64,000 bases of DNA from Sulfurimonas aquatica. GTDB lineage: Bacteria; Campylobacterota; Campylobacteria; Campylobacterales; Sulfurimonadaceae. A program made the translations under genes and the position numbers. The DNA lies in assembly GCF_017357825.1 (NCBI RefSeq), contig NZ_CP046072.1, forward strand, positions 2,699,159-2,763,158. The letters run 5' to 3'. Under the pieces are notes generated by a model. That model searched no databases. It worked only from the letters and a program-made list of their open reading frames with translations, and was not told the origin of the DNA. Positions within the stretch are counted from its first letter, which is position 1; every line of letters starts with the position of its first letter. Shown piece after piece: positions 1 to 9,169 of the stretch.

Positions 1-622
1 CTATTAGTTGATCTTCAAAACCTGGAATAAACTGATTTGAACCTAAAGTAAGTGCGAAGTTTTTACCTGTACCGCCCTCAAAAAGAACGCCATCAATAGA
101 ACCTTCAAAGTCAATAACGGCTACATCGCCCTCTTTCATTTTACGATTACGTTTAATATCTTCAAGTGGAGCTTGGTTTTGAGCGATATCTTTAAGTCTA
201 GCGTCAACGTCTGCATCGCTAACAACTGGTTTTTCAAAATCTGGAACCATAGAAGCATACTCACCTAAATCAATAGCTGGACGCATAGCAACTTTTACAG
301 CAACTTCTATTTTATCATCAGATTTTTCAAACTTAGAAATATTTGGCTCACCAATTAAAGACTCATTAGAGATTTCTAATTCTGCTAAACCACTACTTAA
401 AACCTCACGTAAAGACTCAGACTCAGCGTCTTCTACAAGCTTCTGACCATACTGTTTTTTAACTATAGCTACAGGTACTTTACCTTTACGAAAACCTTGA
501 ACGTTAGCTGTTTTAGAAAGTTGCTTAGCAATTTTTTCTATATTTTTATTTACCTCATCCATTGAGATTGTTGCTTCTATTAAAGCGTTAGCACTGTCGA
601 TTTTAGTTGATTTGATTTCCAT
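1..622 (-). CDS. tig: Trigger factor, N-terminal two-thirds (cut by window edge)
   Basis: Ribosome-bound chaperone and prolyl isomerase that meets nascent chains at the exit tunnel. The visible 207 codons start MEIKSTKI and contain the ribosome-docking signature GFRKGKVP (about residues 43-50). They then enter the FKBP-like isomerase domain (GDVAVIDFEG, then FIPGFEDQ). The gene runs off the left edge, so the C-terminal chaperone arms are missing. The start ATG at 620-622 has a good AAAGGAAA ribosome site. About 80 bases separate it from lspA upstream on the same strand, enough for its own promoter. Confidence 0.93.
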   Translation of the reverse strand, partial: MEIKSTKIDSANALIEATISMDEVNKNIEKIAKQLSKTANVQGFRKGKVPVAIVKKQYGQKLVEDAESESLREVLSSGLAELEISNESLIGEPNISKFEKSDDKIEVAVKVAMRPAIDLGEYASMVPDFEKPVVSDADVDARLKDIAQNQAPLEDIKRNRKMKEGDVAVIDFEGSIDGVLFEGGTGKNFALTLGSNQFIPGFEDQLI

Positions 623-701
623 CAATTTCCTTTATTTATATTACATTTATCTAGTTATAGAACTATTATTTTGAGCAATAATACCAAAAATCTGCTTTTA
701 T

Positions 702-1157
702 CTAGCTTTTACAAATATGCGGTTTAAAATTTAAAATAAGTATCCACAATACTGCTACGTCTATCATTACGTCTGCAAAATTAAAAACTGCAAAATTAAA
801 TCCACAGTGCCAGTAGACCATATCTACTACGCCCTCATGAATAAACCTATCATATATGTTTGAAAATGCTCCGCCAAGAAGTATGCCTACGGGGAATGCG
901 TAACAGAGTTTATTTAAGTAAAAGATATAAAAAACAACGCCACTTACTATTAGTAATTGTAAATATTTCAAGTACTCATCTAAAAACGCAAACATTGAAA
1001 ACGCCACGCCCTTATTGTATACAAGTATCAAGTCTATACACTCCGTGTAGTATCGAAATCCATCCACAAAAAGCATTTTTATATTTTGATCAATAATAAA
1101 AATCCCTACAAGTGAAAAAAGAAGTATAACTCCTAAACGCAACCTATGATTAGCCAT
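702..1157 (-). CDS. lspA: Lipoprotein signal peptidase (signal peptidase II)
   Basis: Inner-membrane aspartic protease that removes signal peptides from prolipoproteins after lipidation. The 151-residue protein has four hydrophobic segments, the usual size and topology. The NKGVAFS motif is at 48-54. The two catalytic aspartates are D103 ([10 protein letters not shown]) and D129 (FNFADV). The start overlaps the end of glmM by 8 bases, so the two are translationally coupled. One likely substrate in this window is the lipoprotein at 31333. Confidence 0.95.
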   Translation of the reverse strand: MANHRLRLGVILLFSLVGIFIIDQNIKMLFVDGFRYYTECIDLILVYNKGVAFSMFAFLDEYLKYLQLLIVSGVVFYIFYLNKLCYAFPVGILLGGAFSNIYDRFIHEGVVDMVYWHCGFNFAVFNFADVMIDVAVLWILILNFKPHICKS

Positions 1158-2490
1158 TAAGCGCCGCTTGCAAAAAATCTACCATTTCATCCATTCTTTT
1201 ATTCATCAACTTACTGTCTTTTGCTTCTAAAAGAATTCTAAGTTTGTTTTCTGTTCCTGAGTATCTTATTAAGTGGCGAATACTTTCTTTATCCAATGCT
1301 TCAAGTTTCTCTTTTAAGCCAACTATTTCAGCTAATGGAAGCTTATTCTTTATGCGAATATTAACCAATTTTTGAGGATAGAGAGAGAATGGACGCAATA
1401 ATTCTGATGCAGGCTTTTTCTTATCTATTAAAAGTGCTAAAACTTGTAAAGCGCTTACAAGCCCATCTCCAGTTTTTGCATAATCATTAATGATTACATG
1501 ACCACTCTGTTCACCCCCGAAGTTGATTCCCTCTTTTTTCATAATTTCTAAAACATGTTTATCGCCAACATTTGAGCGAAAGAGCTTAAGTGAATTTGCA
1601 TTCATATAATCTTCAAGGCCTTGGTTACTCATAACAGTAGCAACAATACCTCCACCTTTTAGTGCTTTTCTCTCATGAAGATAAACGCCCAGAGCACCTA
1701 AAAGCTGGTCACCATCTACTACCTCGCCTTTTTCATCTACAACTACGAGTCTATCTGCATCACCATCAAGAGCAATACCTAAGTCTGCTCTGTATTTTCT
1801 AACGCAATCACTTAAATCTTTGGGATGAAGAGCACCACATCCCTCATTTATATTAAAGCCATCTGGTTTATTATGTAACACTATAACATCAGCTCCTAAC
1901 TCTTCAAGCACAGTTGGACCAACCTTATATGCAGCGCCATTTGATGTGTCAAGCACTATTCTTATACCTTGAAGTGTCATGTGAACCGGAAATGAGTTTT
2001 TAAGCTGCACTATATAACGACCTATTACATCATCTATACGTTTTGCTTTTCCAATGGATCTTGCAGTAACTTGTGCATCTTGAATTAACTCTTCATTATA
2101 ATAAATCTCTTCGATTTTTGCTTCAACTTCAGTAGTAAACTTATCTCCATGAGCATTAAAAAACTTTATTCCATTATCTTCAAAAGAGTTATGTGATGCG
2201 CTTATCATTATTCCAGCGTCACAACGCATATTTTCAGTAATAAATGCGATAGCAGGAGTTGGCATAGGACCAATTTCAATTACGTCATACCCTATCGCAG
2301 TCAAGCCGCTCACTATTGCATTTTCTATCATATAACCGCTTCTACGCGTATCTTTTCCAACAAGAATCTTGTTTGTAAGCGCAGTGGGTTTTAGGTATAT
2401 GCCCGCAGCCATAGCGATTTTCATAGCCATTTCAGCGCTTAAAAATGAGCCTGCCTCTCCGCGAACTCCATCTGTTCCAAATAGTTTCAT
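1150..2490 (-). CDS. glmM: Phosphoglucosamine mutase
   Basis: Converts glucosamine-6-phosphate to glucosamine-1-phosphate for UDP-GlcNAc, peptidoglycan and LPS synthesis. The N-terminus [11 protein letters not shown] is the family's conserved start. An in-frame ATG 30 bases upstream would add ten unconserved residues, so I chose 2490. The catalytic phosphoserine loop is SASHN (S99), the metal loop is DGDADR, and the substrate loop is GGEQSGH. The 446-residue length is typical. It is the first gene of a leftward glmM-lspA pair. Confidence 0.95.
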   Translation of the reverse strand: MKLFGTDGVRGEAGSFLSAEMAMKIAMAAGIYLKPTALTNKILVGKDTRRSGYMIENAIVSGLTAIGYDVIEIGPMPTPAIAFITENMRCDAGIMISASHNSFEDNGIKFFNAHGDKFTTEVEAKIEEIYYNEELIQDAQVTARSIGKAKRIDDVIGRYIVQLKNSFPVHMTLQGIRIVLDTSNGAAYKVGPTVLEELGADVIVLHNKPDGFNINEGCGALHPKDLSDCVRKYRADLGIALDGDADRLVVVDEKGEVVDGDQLLGALGVYLHERKALKGGGIVATVMSNQGLEDYMNANSLKLFRSNVGDKHVLEIMKKEGINFGGEQSGHVIINDYAKTGDGLVSALQVLALLIDKKKPASELLRPFSLYPQKLVNIRIKNKLPLAEIVGLKEKLEALDKESIRHLIRYSGTENKLRILLEAKDSKLMNKRMDEMVDFLQAALNG

Positions 2491-2551
2491 CTTTCTTCCT
2501 ATTAGTAGTTTTAAAATCACTAAAAGAAAATTCTTTTTAGCATAGTTTTTA

Positions 2552-2614
2552 TAATGGTATTAAAAAAGAGACTCAGACCAAAGGGAGGATTTGCTCTCTT
2601 TTTTAATGCCATTA
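2552..2614. other. Long 19-bp inverted repeat (RNA hairpin) between divergent glmM and rpsT
   Basis: The arms at 2552-2570 and 2596-2614 pair over 19 positions, with one G-T wobble. They enclose a 25-base loop that on the + strand holds an AAGGGAGGA purine run with two GGA triplets. It lies about 60 bases upstream of the glmM start and 110 bases upstream of rpsT. It is not followed by a long T run in either direction, so it is not a classical terminator. Its function is unknown. Confidence 0.6.
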
Positions 2615-2690
2615 TGAAGATGGTAACATCTAATATAGTGATTTTAATGCATTTTACCACCCTTTAACTTAATTTTAATTATCTTTAAGC

Positions 2691-2696
2691 TATTAT
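2691..2696 (+). promoter_or_regulatory. Likely -10 element of rpsT-prfA
   Basis: TATTAT lies 31 bases before the rpsT start in an AT-rich stretch with no clear -35, as is usual for sigma70 promoters in Campylobacterota. An AAAAAGGA ribosome site follows at about 2713. Confidence 0.4.
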
Positions 2697-2726
2697 TGCG
2701 CACTTAAATTCCAAAAAGGACTAATA

Positions 2727-2987
2727 ATGGCAAATCACAAGTCATCAATTAAGAGAATTCGTCAAACTATCGTTCGTACAGAGCGTAACCGTTTTTACAG
2801 AACTCGTCTTAAAAACATAGTAAAAGACGTTAACTCTGCAGTTGAAGCGGGTAACAAAGAAGAAGCAACTGCTGCATTTAAAGTAGCTAACCAACAAATT
2901 CACAAGTTTGTAAGCAAAGGTATTCTTAAAAAAGAGACTGCAGCTAGAAAAGTAAGTCGTCTACACAAATCTGTAAACGCTATATAA
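2727..2987 (+). CDS. rpsT: 30S ribosomal protein S20
   Basis: Primary 16S rRNA-binding protein that helps organise the 5' domain and helix 44 of the small subunit. The 86-residue, strongly basic, helical sequence starts [13 protein letters not shown], the hallmark of S20. Only 15 bases separate it from prfA, so the two are probably co-transcribed. A long hairpin lies about 110 bases upstream. Confidence 0.96.
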   Translation: MANHKSSIKRIRQTIVRTERNRFYRTRLKNIVKDVNSAVEAGNKEEATAAFKVANQQIHKFVSKGILKKETAARKVSRLHKSVNAI

Positions 2988-3002
2988 TTAGAGCATAAAA
3001 AT

Positions 3003-4070
3003 ATGCTCTCAGATAAACTAACTCCGTTTATCAACCGCTATAACGAACTTAGCGACTTGCTAAGTTCACCTGACATTACTTCTGACATCAAACGTATGAC
3101 AGACCTCTCAAGAGAACAATCAAATCTTTTACCTATTGTTGAAAAAGCAAAAGAGTATAAAACTCTTATTCAAGATATCACTGATACAAAAGAGATGCTT
3201 GGTGATTCTGAGATGGGTGATATGGCAAAAGAAGAGCTCAAAGAACTTGAACCTCAGATAGCGCTTTTAGAAGAAGATATCAAAATGCTTCTTCTTCCAA
3301 AAGATCCAAATGATGATAGAAATATCATTGTGGAACTTCGCGCTGGAGCTGGTGGAGATGAAGCAGCTATATTTGTAGGTGACCTGTTTGACGCATATAC
3401 TCGTTATGCCGACCTTCGTGGTTGGAATATTGAAATTATGAGCACATCGCCATCTGACGCAGGTGGATACAAAGAGGTAACTGCGCTTATAAAGGGCGAC
3501 CAGGTATATAGTAGGTTGAAATATGAAGGTGGAACACATCGTGTACAACGTGTTCCAGCAACAGAATCTCAAGGTCGCGTTCACACGTCAGCTATAACAG
3601 TAGCAGTAATGCCTGAAGTAGATGATGTTGAAATTAACATTGACGAAAAAGATTTAAAGATAGACGTTATGCGTTCTTCTGGTTGTGGTGGCCAATCTGT
3701 AAATACTACAGATTCCGCCGTTAGAATTACTCACTTGCCATCTGGTCTAGTAGTAACCAACCAGGACCAAAAATCACAGCATAAAAACCGTGAAAAAGCG
3801 ATGAAAGTTCTTAAAGCTAGACTTTATGATCAGCAAATGCAAGAGCAACAGTCTGAAAACGCGGCAGAGCGTGCAGCACAAGTAGGAAGTGGGGATAGAA
3901 GTGGTCGTATTCGTACATATAACTATCCACAAAACCGCATAAGCGATCATAGAATAAATCTAACGCTCTACAGACTTGGTGAGATTATGGGAAGTGGGCT
4001 TCTAGATGAAGTTGTTGAACCTCTTATAGCTGACCATCAAGCAAAAATAGTTGAAGCAGCTGGACTCTAA
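3003..4070 (+). CDS. prfA: Peptide chain release factor 1
   Basis: Recognises UAA and UAG stop codons and triggers release of the finished chain. The PxT codon-recognition motif is PAT (185-187), which is the RF1 type. The peptidyl-transferase motif GGQ is at 229-231 within [10 protein letters not shown]. The 355-residue length is normal. It follows rpsT closely and no strong ribosome site is visible, so it may rely on coupling to rpsT. Confidence 0.96.
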   Translation: MLSDKLTPFINRYNELSDLLSSPDITSDIKRMTDLSREQSNLLPIVEKAKEYKTLIQDITDTKEMLGDSEMGDMAKEELKELEPQIALLEEDIKMLLLPKDPNDDRNIIVELRAGAGGDEAAIFVGDLFDAYTRYADLRGWNIEIMSTSPSDAGGYKEVTALIKGDQVYSRLKYEGGTHRVQRVPATESQGRVHTSAITVAVMPEVDDVEINIDEKDLKIDVMRSSGCGGQSVNTTDSAVRITHLPSGLVVTNQDQKSQHKNREKAMKVLKARLYDQQMQEQQSENAAERAAQVGSGDRSGRIRTYNYPQNRISDHRINLTLYRLGEIMGSGLLDEVVEPLIADHQAKIVEAAGL

Positions 4071-4124
4071 TATTGATTTTCTGCCTCGATAGAGGCTAGC
4101 TTTAGTGCCTTAGCGGCTAGCGAA

Positions 4125-4150
4125 ACTATATGGGCTTTTGCTCATATAGT
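4125..4150. terminator. Hairpin between convergent prfA and dapF
   Basis: ACTATATGGGC pairs with GCTCATATAGT around a TTTT loop (11 bp, one mismatch), followed by GTTTTAAA on the + strand. It sits directly after the dapF stop on the minus strand and 55 bases after prfA, so it may serve both genes. A shorter GCCTC/GAGGC hairpin lies just upstream at 4083-4096. Confidence 0.55.
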
Positions 4151-4153
4151 GTT

Positions 4154-4918
4154 TTAAATAGTAGTTTCCCACTCAGTAATAAAAGTATTTTTCACTAATC
4201 CCTTAAATGTAATAGTTCTATCATTCATCCCCAAGTATAAAGTCTCTCCACTCGTAGGATAAACCTCTATATTATTACCTACTAAACCTTCTTGTAGCGC
4301 TCTATAGAAACATGCAGCCATTCCCGTGCCGCAAGCGAGTGTCTCATCCTCAACGCCACGCTCATATGTGCGAACTCTGAGATTTTCTCCATCTACACAA
4401 GCTATGTTCACATTTGCATCATACTTATAACGCAGCTCCCTGAGCTCCTCTATATCAAACTCTTCCACACTCTCTCTAAAATTTACCAGATGAGGAACGC
4501 CTGTATTTAAATGCCACCAAGATCTTCCATTAAAAGTTATCTCTTTGTCTATGATAATAGGAGGCGTTAATTCACTTAGAACAATTCCGCTCTTTTCATC
4601 TGACTCTTCAACTCTCGCTTTTATAACGCCAGCTCCCGTTAAAAAGCTCATTTCCTTAGGAGCCAGTTTATTTATAAACGCATAATGGGCAGCTGCTCTA
4701 GAAGCATTTCCACACATATCGGCATGACTTCCATCAGAGTTATAAAATTGCCACTCAAAATCATACTTATCACTTGGTAAAAGTACCACAAGACCATCTG
4801 CACCAATTCCATGCTGGCGATGACATAATATTTTGGTTAACTCCGTTCTGTCTTCTTTAATATCTGCGTGAAACATAACAAAGTCATTCCCACTAGCACT
4901 ATATTTTGCTATTTTCAT
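4154..4918 (-). CDS. dapF: Diaminopimelate epimerase
   Basis: Interconverts LL- and meso-diaminopimelate for lysine and peptidoglycan synthesis, using two cysteines as acid and base. These are C69 (MCGNASR) and C196 (LACGTG). The first motif reads GNASRA rather than GNGxRC, a form I associate with Campylobacterota. The N-terminal SASGNDFV and the NSDGS loop fit the family, and 254 residues is slightly short but complete. Its ATG overlaps the coaE stop by 4 bases. Confidence 0.94.
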   Translation of the reverse strand: MKIAKYSASGNDFVMFHADIKEDRTELTKILCHRQHGIGADGLVVLLPSDKYDFEWQFYNSDGSHADMCGNASRAAAHYAFINKLAPKEMSFLTGAGVIKARVEESDEKSGIVLSELTPPIIIDKEITFNGRSWWHLNTGVPHLVNFRESVEEFDIEELRELRYKYDANVNIACVDGENLRVRTYERGVEDETLACGTGMAACFYRALQEGLVGNNIEVYPTSGETLYLGMNDRTITFKGLVKNTFITEWETTI

Positions 4919-5508
4919 AAATACTTAGCCTTAATTTTTTCTACAAAATCTTCACACTCTTGCTGAAGATGTTTTAAGTCTTTTGAATTATCTATTACCC
5001 ATGTTGCACGATCGCGTTTTTCATCTATGGGAAACTGAGTTGCTATTCGCTTTAAAGATTCCTCTTTTGAGTAACCATTACGTTGCATAAAACGCTCAAG
5101 TTGAACATCTGCGGGAGTGTATACGACAACGCTATCTTTTATATCATAGTTATTATTTTCAAAAAAGAGGGGTATGTCTATGAGGTAGGGAAATTTTAAT
5201 CTATCTTGTTTTTCACTGCGTTTAAGAATTTCAGCACGAATTTTAGGGTGTAAATAATCTTCTAAAATCTTTTTTGCATCTTCATTTGCAAATATATATT
5301 CGCCAAGTTTAGGTCTATCAACCTTTGCTAGTCTTATATATTTTGAACCAAATGTCTCCTCAACCCAAGAAACCGAAGCATCAAGAATTTCATGACTTAT
5401 GGTATCTGCGTCAATAATCCGCATTCCATTAAGAGCCATAAGCGAAGCAACAGTACTTTTTCCAGTAGCTATGCTACCAGTTAAAGCTATAGCATATTGA
5501 AATGCCAT
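4915..5508 (-). CDS. coaE: Dephospho-CoA kinase
   Basis: Last step of coenzyme A synthesis: phosphorylates the 3'-hydroxyl of dephospho-CoA. A P-loop GSIATGKST is at 11-19. The central region has the DIPLFFE motif typical of CoaE. The 197-residue length fits. It is in the middle of a tightly overlapping leftward trio: it shares one base with the upstream speE-like gene and overlaps dapF by 4 bases. Confidence 0.93.
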   Translation of the reverse strand: MAFQYAIALTGSIATGKSTVASLMALNGMRIIDADTISHEILDASVSWVEETFGSKYIRLAKVDRPKLGEYIFANEDAKKILEDYLHPKIRAEILKRSEKQDRLKFPYLIDIPLFFENNNYDIKDSVVVYTPADVQLERFMQRNGYSKEESLKRIATQFPIDEKRDRATWVIDNSKDLKHLQQECEDFVEKIKAKYL

Positions 5509-6053
5509 TAGTTTTTAATGATGCCTAAGTACTCTTTACGCACATTGTTACCCATCGCAAATGCTGCAGGATGAACGTCGCAGTTATAGTAATCTAAGTT
5601 ATCAAGCATATCAGCACGATGAAGTATAATATCTGCAGTTGGATGATACTCTTTAGAAGCTAAAAGAGCAGTCTCGCCATTACCAATGTTAAAAGGCATG
5701 ATTACTTTAGTGTAACGACCAAGTATTTCCATAATAGCCTTATTCTCATCTGTATTATCTAAAGATGGATGTGTAGTAACTAAGAGGCCATCCTCTTTTA
5801 GTACACGGTTGTGGTGAGCAAGTATCGCTGCATCGGAATCTAACTCTGATATAACAACATCATAACTACCATCAGTTAACTCACGTAATTTACTTAGGTC
5901 AGCACCGATAACATCAAATGGGATGTTATCATGCTTTTGAACTTCAGCAACTAATGCATCTGCATTATCACTCACAATTAAAATATTCTCAGGGTTCTTG
6001 TTTGTACAAAGTGCAACATGTACCATCATTTCGTTATATATAAAATCTTTCAT
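5508..6053 (-). CDS. Spermidine synthase-like protein lacking the active-site glycine/aspartate loop
   Basis: The fold of a small class I methyltransferase or aminopropyltransferase is visible. Strand one is ENILIVSDNADALVAEVQKH, aligning with the conserved strand-loop of spermidine synthase. SYDVVISELDS is the fourth-strand motif and the C-terminus YYNCDVHPAAFAMGNNVRK is characteristic of SpeE. However, the GGGDGG loop that binds decarboxylated SAM is replaced by SDNADA. At 181 residues it is about 80-100 shorter than active enzymes. It is therefore probably a non-catalytic or repurposed member. It is translationally coupled to coaE and dapF. Confidence 0.65.
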   Translation of the reverse strand: MKDFIYNEMMVHVALCTNKNPENILIVSDNADALVAEVQKHDNIPFDVIGADLSKLRELTDGSYDVVISELDSDAAILAHHNRVLKEDGLLVTTHPSLDNTDENKAIMEILGRYTKVIMPFNIGNGETALLASKEYHPTADIILHRADMLDNLDYYNCDVHPAAFAMGNNVRKEYLGIIKN

Positions 6054-6118
6054 ATTAATTTATCCTTATTTATTAGTGCGATTTTATCCAGTTTTGGATT
6101 AATTTTACTTAATATAGA

Positions 6119-6124
6119 TATAAT
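6119..6124 (+). promoter_or_regulatory. -10 element for the 71-aa membrane protein and purM
   Basis: A perfect TATAAT lies 35 bases before the start codon at 6159, in the divergent spacer. No consensus -35 is visible. Confidence 0.5.
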
Positions 6125-6158
6125 TGCAAAATATTTATAAAAACATAAAGGTAACTCC

Positions 6159-6374
6159 ATGGATATTAATTTTTACAAAATAAGAAGAAATTGTAGAGTA
6201 TTTCGTATAATACTTGGTGCTGTATTAATAGTTGCAGCATTTATAGTTGAGGCTAGCTGGTCAAATTGGTTATATCTAGGTGTATTACCTCTAATTGCGG
6301 GATTAGTAAACTTTTGTCCATTATGTTTAATAACAAAAAAATGCGATTTACCTGAAGCATCGGAAAAAAACTAA
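6159..6374 (+). CDS. Small two-helix inner-membrane protein (DUF2892/YgaP-like)
   Basis: A 71-residue protein with two hydrophobic segments (about 17-33 and 37-51) joined by a short SWSNW turn, then NFCPLC. This pattern resembles the DUF2892 membrane domain found alone or attached to rhodanese in YgaP. Function unknown; the paired cysteines CPLC could bind sulfur or metal, but that is inference. It shares one base with the purM start (TAATG), so the two are coupled. Confidence 0.7.
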   Translation: MDINFYKIRRNCRVFRIILGAVLIVAAFIVEASWSNWLYLGVLPLIAGLVNFCPLCLITKKCDLPEASEKN

Positions 6375-7369
6375 TGAGTCAAATTAGTTATAAAGATGCT
6401 GGAGTAGACATAGATGCTGGAAATAGCTTTATAGAAAATATTAAACCTTTAGTTAAAGCTACAAAAATTCCAGGCGTTATGGGTGGAATTGGCTCATTTG
6501 CCGGTGCATTTGAACTGCCAAAAGGATTTAAAGAGCCTGTTATGCTTGCAGCCACTGATGGCGTTGGAACAAAGCTAAAGCTAGCTATAGATAGCGGTAT
6601 TCACCATACAGTTGGAATTGATTTGGTTGCTATGTGTGTAAATGATTTACTCTGTAATTTTGGAACTCCATCTTTTTTCCTAGATTACTATGCTACTGGT
6701 AAACTAGATGTTAAAAATGCCACAAATGTAGTGGCAGGGATAGCTGAGGGATGTAAACGTAGCGAGTGTGCACTTATTGGTGGAGAAACTGCTGAAATGC
6801 CAGGAATGTACTCTGAAGATGATTATGACTTAGCTGGATTTGCTGTAGGTGTCGCAGAAAAATCAGAAATGGATAGAGTATCTCTGGTTAGAGCCGGTCA
6901 TAAACTTATAGCGCTACCTAGTTCTGGTCTTCACTCAAATGGCTTCTCGCTTGCAAGAAAAGTTCTTTTTGAAAAAATGAATATGAAATTTGAAGATGAC
7001 TTTAATGGTAAACCTTTAATCGAGACCCTGCTAGAGCCTACTACCATTTACGTTAAAACATTTAAAGCCCTTAGAAATGAGATAGTAGCGATGGCGCATA
7101 TTACAGGTGGTGGAATAGTAGAAAACTTACCTCGTGTGCTACCTGAAAACCTTATGGCGGAAGTTCAAAAAGATTCAATAAAGGTCCTTCCAATATTTGA
7201 GTTAATGGCGGAGCATGTTGATCGTGATGAGATGTTTAGAGCATTCAATATGGGTGTTGGAATGATACTAGTTGTTGAAGAGTCTAATGTCGAATCTGTA
7301 CTCTCTAAGACTGATGGTTATTTAATAGGTGAGATAAAAAAGGGTAAACGCGAAGCTAAAATGATATAA
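6374..7369 (+). CDS. purM: Phosphoribosylformylglycinamidine cyclo-ligase (AIR synthetase)
   Basis: Fifth step of purine synthesis: ATP-dependent ring closure giving aminoimidazole ribonucleotide. The sequence opens SYKDAGVDIDAGN. It has the ATP-binding DGVGTK loop, the GGETAEMPG signature and the ITGGG motif. The 331-residue length is typical. It is followed by a strong hairpin. Confidence 0.96.
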   Translation: MSQISYKDAGVDIDAGNSFIENIKPLVKATKIPGVMGGIGSFAGAFELPKGFKEPVMLAATDGVGTKLKLAIDSGIHHTVGIDLVAMCVNDLLCNFGTPSFFLDYYATGKLDVKNATNVVAGIAEGCKRSECALIGGETAEMPGMYSEDDYDLAGFAVGVAEKSEMDRVSLVRAGHKLIALPSSGLHSNGFSLARKVLFEKMNMKFEDDFNGKPLIETLLEPTTIYVKTFKALRNEIVAMAHITGGGIVENLPRVLPENLMAEVQKDSIKVLPIFELMAEHVDRDEMFRAFNMGVGMILVVEESNVESVLSKTDGYLIGEIKKGKREAKMI

Positions 7370-7386
7370 GTTTCAGAGTTTATATC

Positions 7387-7413
7387 ATCAAGTATTTCAA
7401 AGAAATACTTGAT
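7387..7413. terminator. Bidirectional hairpin between purM and the secreted-protein operon
   Basis: A perfect 12-bp stem (ATCAAGTATTTC with GAAATACTTGAT) and a 3-base loop lie between two converging genes, 18 bases after the purM stop and 12 bases after the stop of the leftward gene. The T run that follows is weak. Confidence 0.65.
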
Positions 7414-7424
7414 TGATTACTAAA

Positions 7425-8234
7425 CTATTTAAATGGTTTAGATAAATCTTTTTTAATTGCACCTGGAACAGATGCAATCGTAGTAAATTCACCCATACTT
7501 AAAAGTGGATATGAAAGTGCTAGATAGTACTTTGCTTCAAGTGACTTAGCCTCACCATTTTCAATACTAATACAGTATGGTAACACAGCACCATTGGCAC
7601 GTCCAATCTTTTTAACAAACTTCTTTGTTCTTCTTCCCAAATCATAGCCTAAAAGTGTACTATTATCTGATAGCTTGATTTCAAAAAGAAGAAGTTTACC
7701 TTTTTTATACGATTTAGCTTTTGCAAGAAGTTCTTCATTAGAACCTTTTGCTAAAGTATCATAATCTTCATAATAAGGCATTCCCATCATAAAGTGGTAT
7801 CCAGCGATATCATCATCTTCCAAGATATCTTTTGAACCTTTTAAGCCTCGGAACTCTTTATTTATAACTTTAAGTTGAGACTCAAATACGGAAGCTTTGT
7901 AATCATCTTGCATATATGCTATACCAAAATACTCAGGGTTAGTAAAACTAATCATCTTATCTTTAGCATCAACAAAAACACGTAAAACTGCAGCAAATGC
8001 TCTACCCTCTTTTGCAGCCTCTTTCTTCAGTGCAGAGTTAGTAAAAACAATAGTAGTACCTTTTTTTACACTCTCATAACTCGCTACTACCTCGAAGCCT
8101 GCATTAGCAAGCTTCTCTTTTACACTCTTCTCATCAATATACTTACCAGTTAAATAAGCACTAATATCTTTTGCGAATGAACTTGTTGCAAAAGCCAAAA
8201 GAGTTATAAACGATACTAAAAATAATTTTTTCAT
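7425..8234 (-). CDS. Secreted protein of unknown function, DUF302-like, paralogue of next gene
   Basis: A 269-residue protein with a clear Sec signal peptide (KKLFLVSFITLLAFA, then SSFA). It is colinear with its neighbour at 8252-9169, with shared blocks SVKKGTTIVFTN, MISFTNP, KGK, TSTLLGY-like and SVPGAI. The mature part appears to hold two related halves, each with an alanine-rich strand ending in P or R (AFAAVLRVFV and GAVLPYCISI) followed by a nonpolar block. This resembles the DUF302 fold, but the assignment is by eye only. It is the last gene of a leftward unit headed by a FadL-like channel, so a periplasmic role with the channel's substrate is likely. Confidence 0.72.
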   Translation of the reverse strand: MKKLFLVSFITLLAFATSSFAKDISAYLTGKYIDEKSVKEKLANAGFEVVASYESVKKGTTIVFTNSALKKEAAKEGRAFAAVLRVFVDAKDKMISFTNPEYFGIAYMQDDYKASVFESQLKVINKEFRGLKGSKDILEDDDIAGYHFMMGMPYYEDYDTLAKGSNEELLAKAKSYKKGKLLLFEIKLSDNSTLLGYDLGRRTKKFVKKIGRANGAVLPYCISIENGEAKSLEAKYYLALSYPLLSMGEFTTIASVPGAIKKDLSKPFK

Positions 8235-8251
8235 CTTAATTTCCTAAAGGA

Positions 8252-9169
8252 TTATTTGAATATTTTCTCTAAATCTTTAACAACTGCACCTGGTACTGTC
8301 ATAATTCCCATAAAACCATTCATATCAAGAAGTGGGTAAGAAATAGCGATGTAATACTTTGCACTTAATGCTGTAGCCTTGTTATCTTCAATAGTTACAC
8401 ACCAAGGAAGGATTGCTGCATTTGCACGGCCTACTTTTTTAACAAACTTGCTTGTACGTTTACCAAGAGCATATCCTAAAAGAGTACTAGTATCAGAAAG
8501 CTTAAGTTCAAAAACAAGTTGTTTACCTTTTTTATACTTTCTAGCTTTTTCTAAAAGTTCAGCATTTGGACCTTGATCTAAAGTATCAACATCTTTATAA
8601 TAAGGCATACTAATCATAAAATGATAATCTGCTAGACCATCAAAATCCCACACATCTTTAGAAGGCTTAAGCCCTGGAAATGCACTGTTAATACTTACTA
8701 AAGCACCGTTAAATACAGAGTGGTCATACTCCTCTTGCATAAATGCTTTTCCAAAATAAACTGGATTAGTGAAACTAATCATTTTATCTTTGTCATCAAC
8801 AAATAGACGTAAAACAGCAGCATTCGCACGCATAGGTTTAGCAGCTTCAGCTTTAAGTGCATCATTTGTAAATACAATAGTTGTACCTTTTTTTACAGAC
8901 TTATAGTTTGCAACTATTTCAAATCCAGCAGCTTTAAGTTTCTCTTCTGCAGCCTTAACTGATACATGTGCACCAGTAAGGTAAGTATTAACCTTAATAC
9001 CTTCTAATCCGGTTTTCATTTCAACTTTAACTGTAGCTGGATCTATTTTTGTAAAAGCTTTTGCTCCAACTGAATCTTTCGGATTATATGGTAAAAAATT
9101 AGTTTCTGCAAAACTATTTGAAAACATAACTATCGATAACGATAGAATACTGAGTATTAATTTTCTCAT
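8252..9169 (-). CDS. Secreted protein of unknown function, DUF302-like, paralogue
   Basis: A 305-residue protein with a signal peptide (ILSILSLSIVMFSNSFA). It differs from the 269-residue paralogue mainly by about 40 extra residues between signal peptide and first domain (NFLPYNPKDSVGAKAF). The two-half pattern is the same: NAAVLRLFVDDKDKMISFTNP and NAAILPWCVTIED, then YYIAISYPLL. Its start overlaps the stop of the upstream gene by 4 bases (ATGA), and 17 bases separate it from the next paralogue. I do not recognise a named family with confidence. Confidence 0.72.
   Translation of the reverse strand: MRKLILSILSLSIVMFSNSFAETNFLPYNPKDSVGAKAFTKIDPATVKVEMKTGLEGIKVNTYLTGAHVSVKAAEEKLKAAGFEIVANYKSVKKGTTIVFTNDALKAEAAKPMRANAAVLRLFVDDKDKMISFTNPVYFGKAFMQEEYDHSVFNGALVSINSAFPGLKPSKDVWDFDGLADYHFMISMPYYKDVDTLDQGPNAELLEKARKYKKGKQLVFELKLSDTSTLLGYALGKRTSKFVKKVGRANAAILPWCVTIEDNKATALSAKYYIAISYPLLDMNGFMGIMTVPGAVVKDLEKIFK

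Noticed and set aside
4083..4121. GCTAGC direct repeats and GCCTC/GAGGC hairpin as a mobile-element scar
   Set aside because: Too short, no transposase remnants; better read as terminator-region structure.
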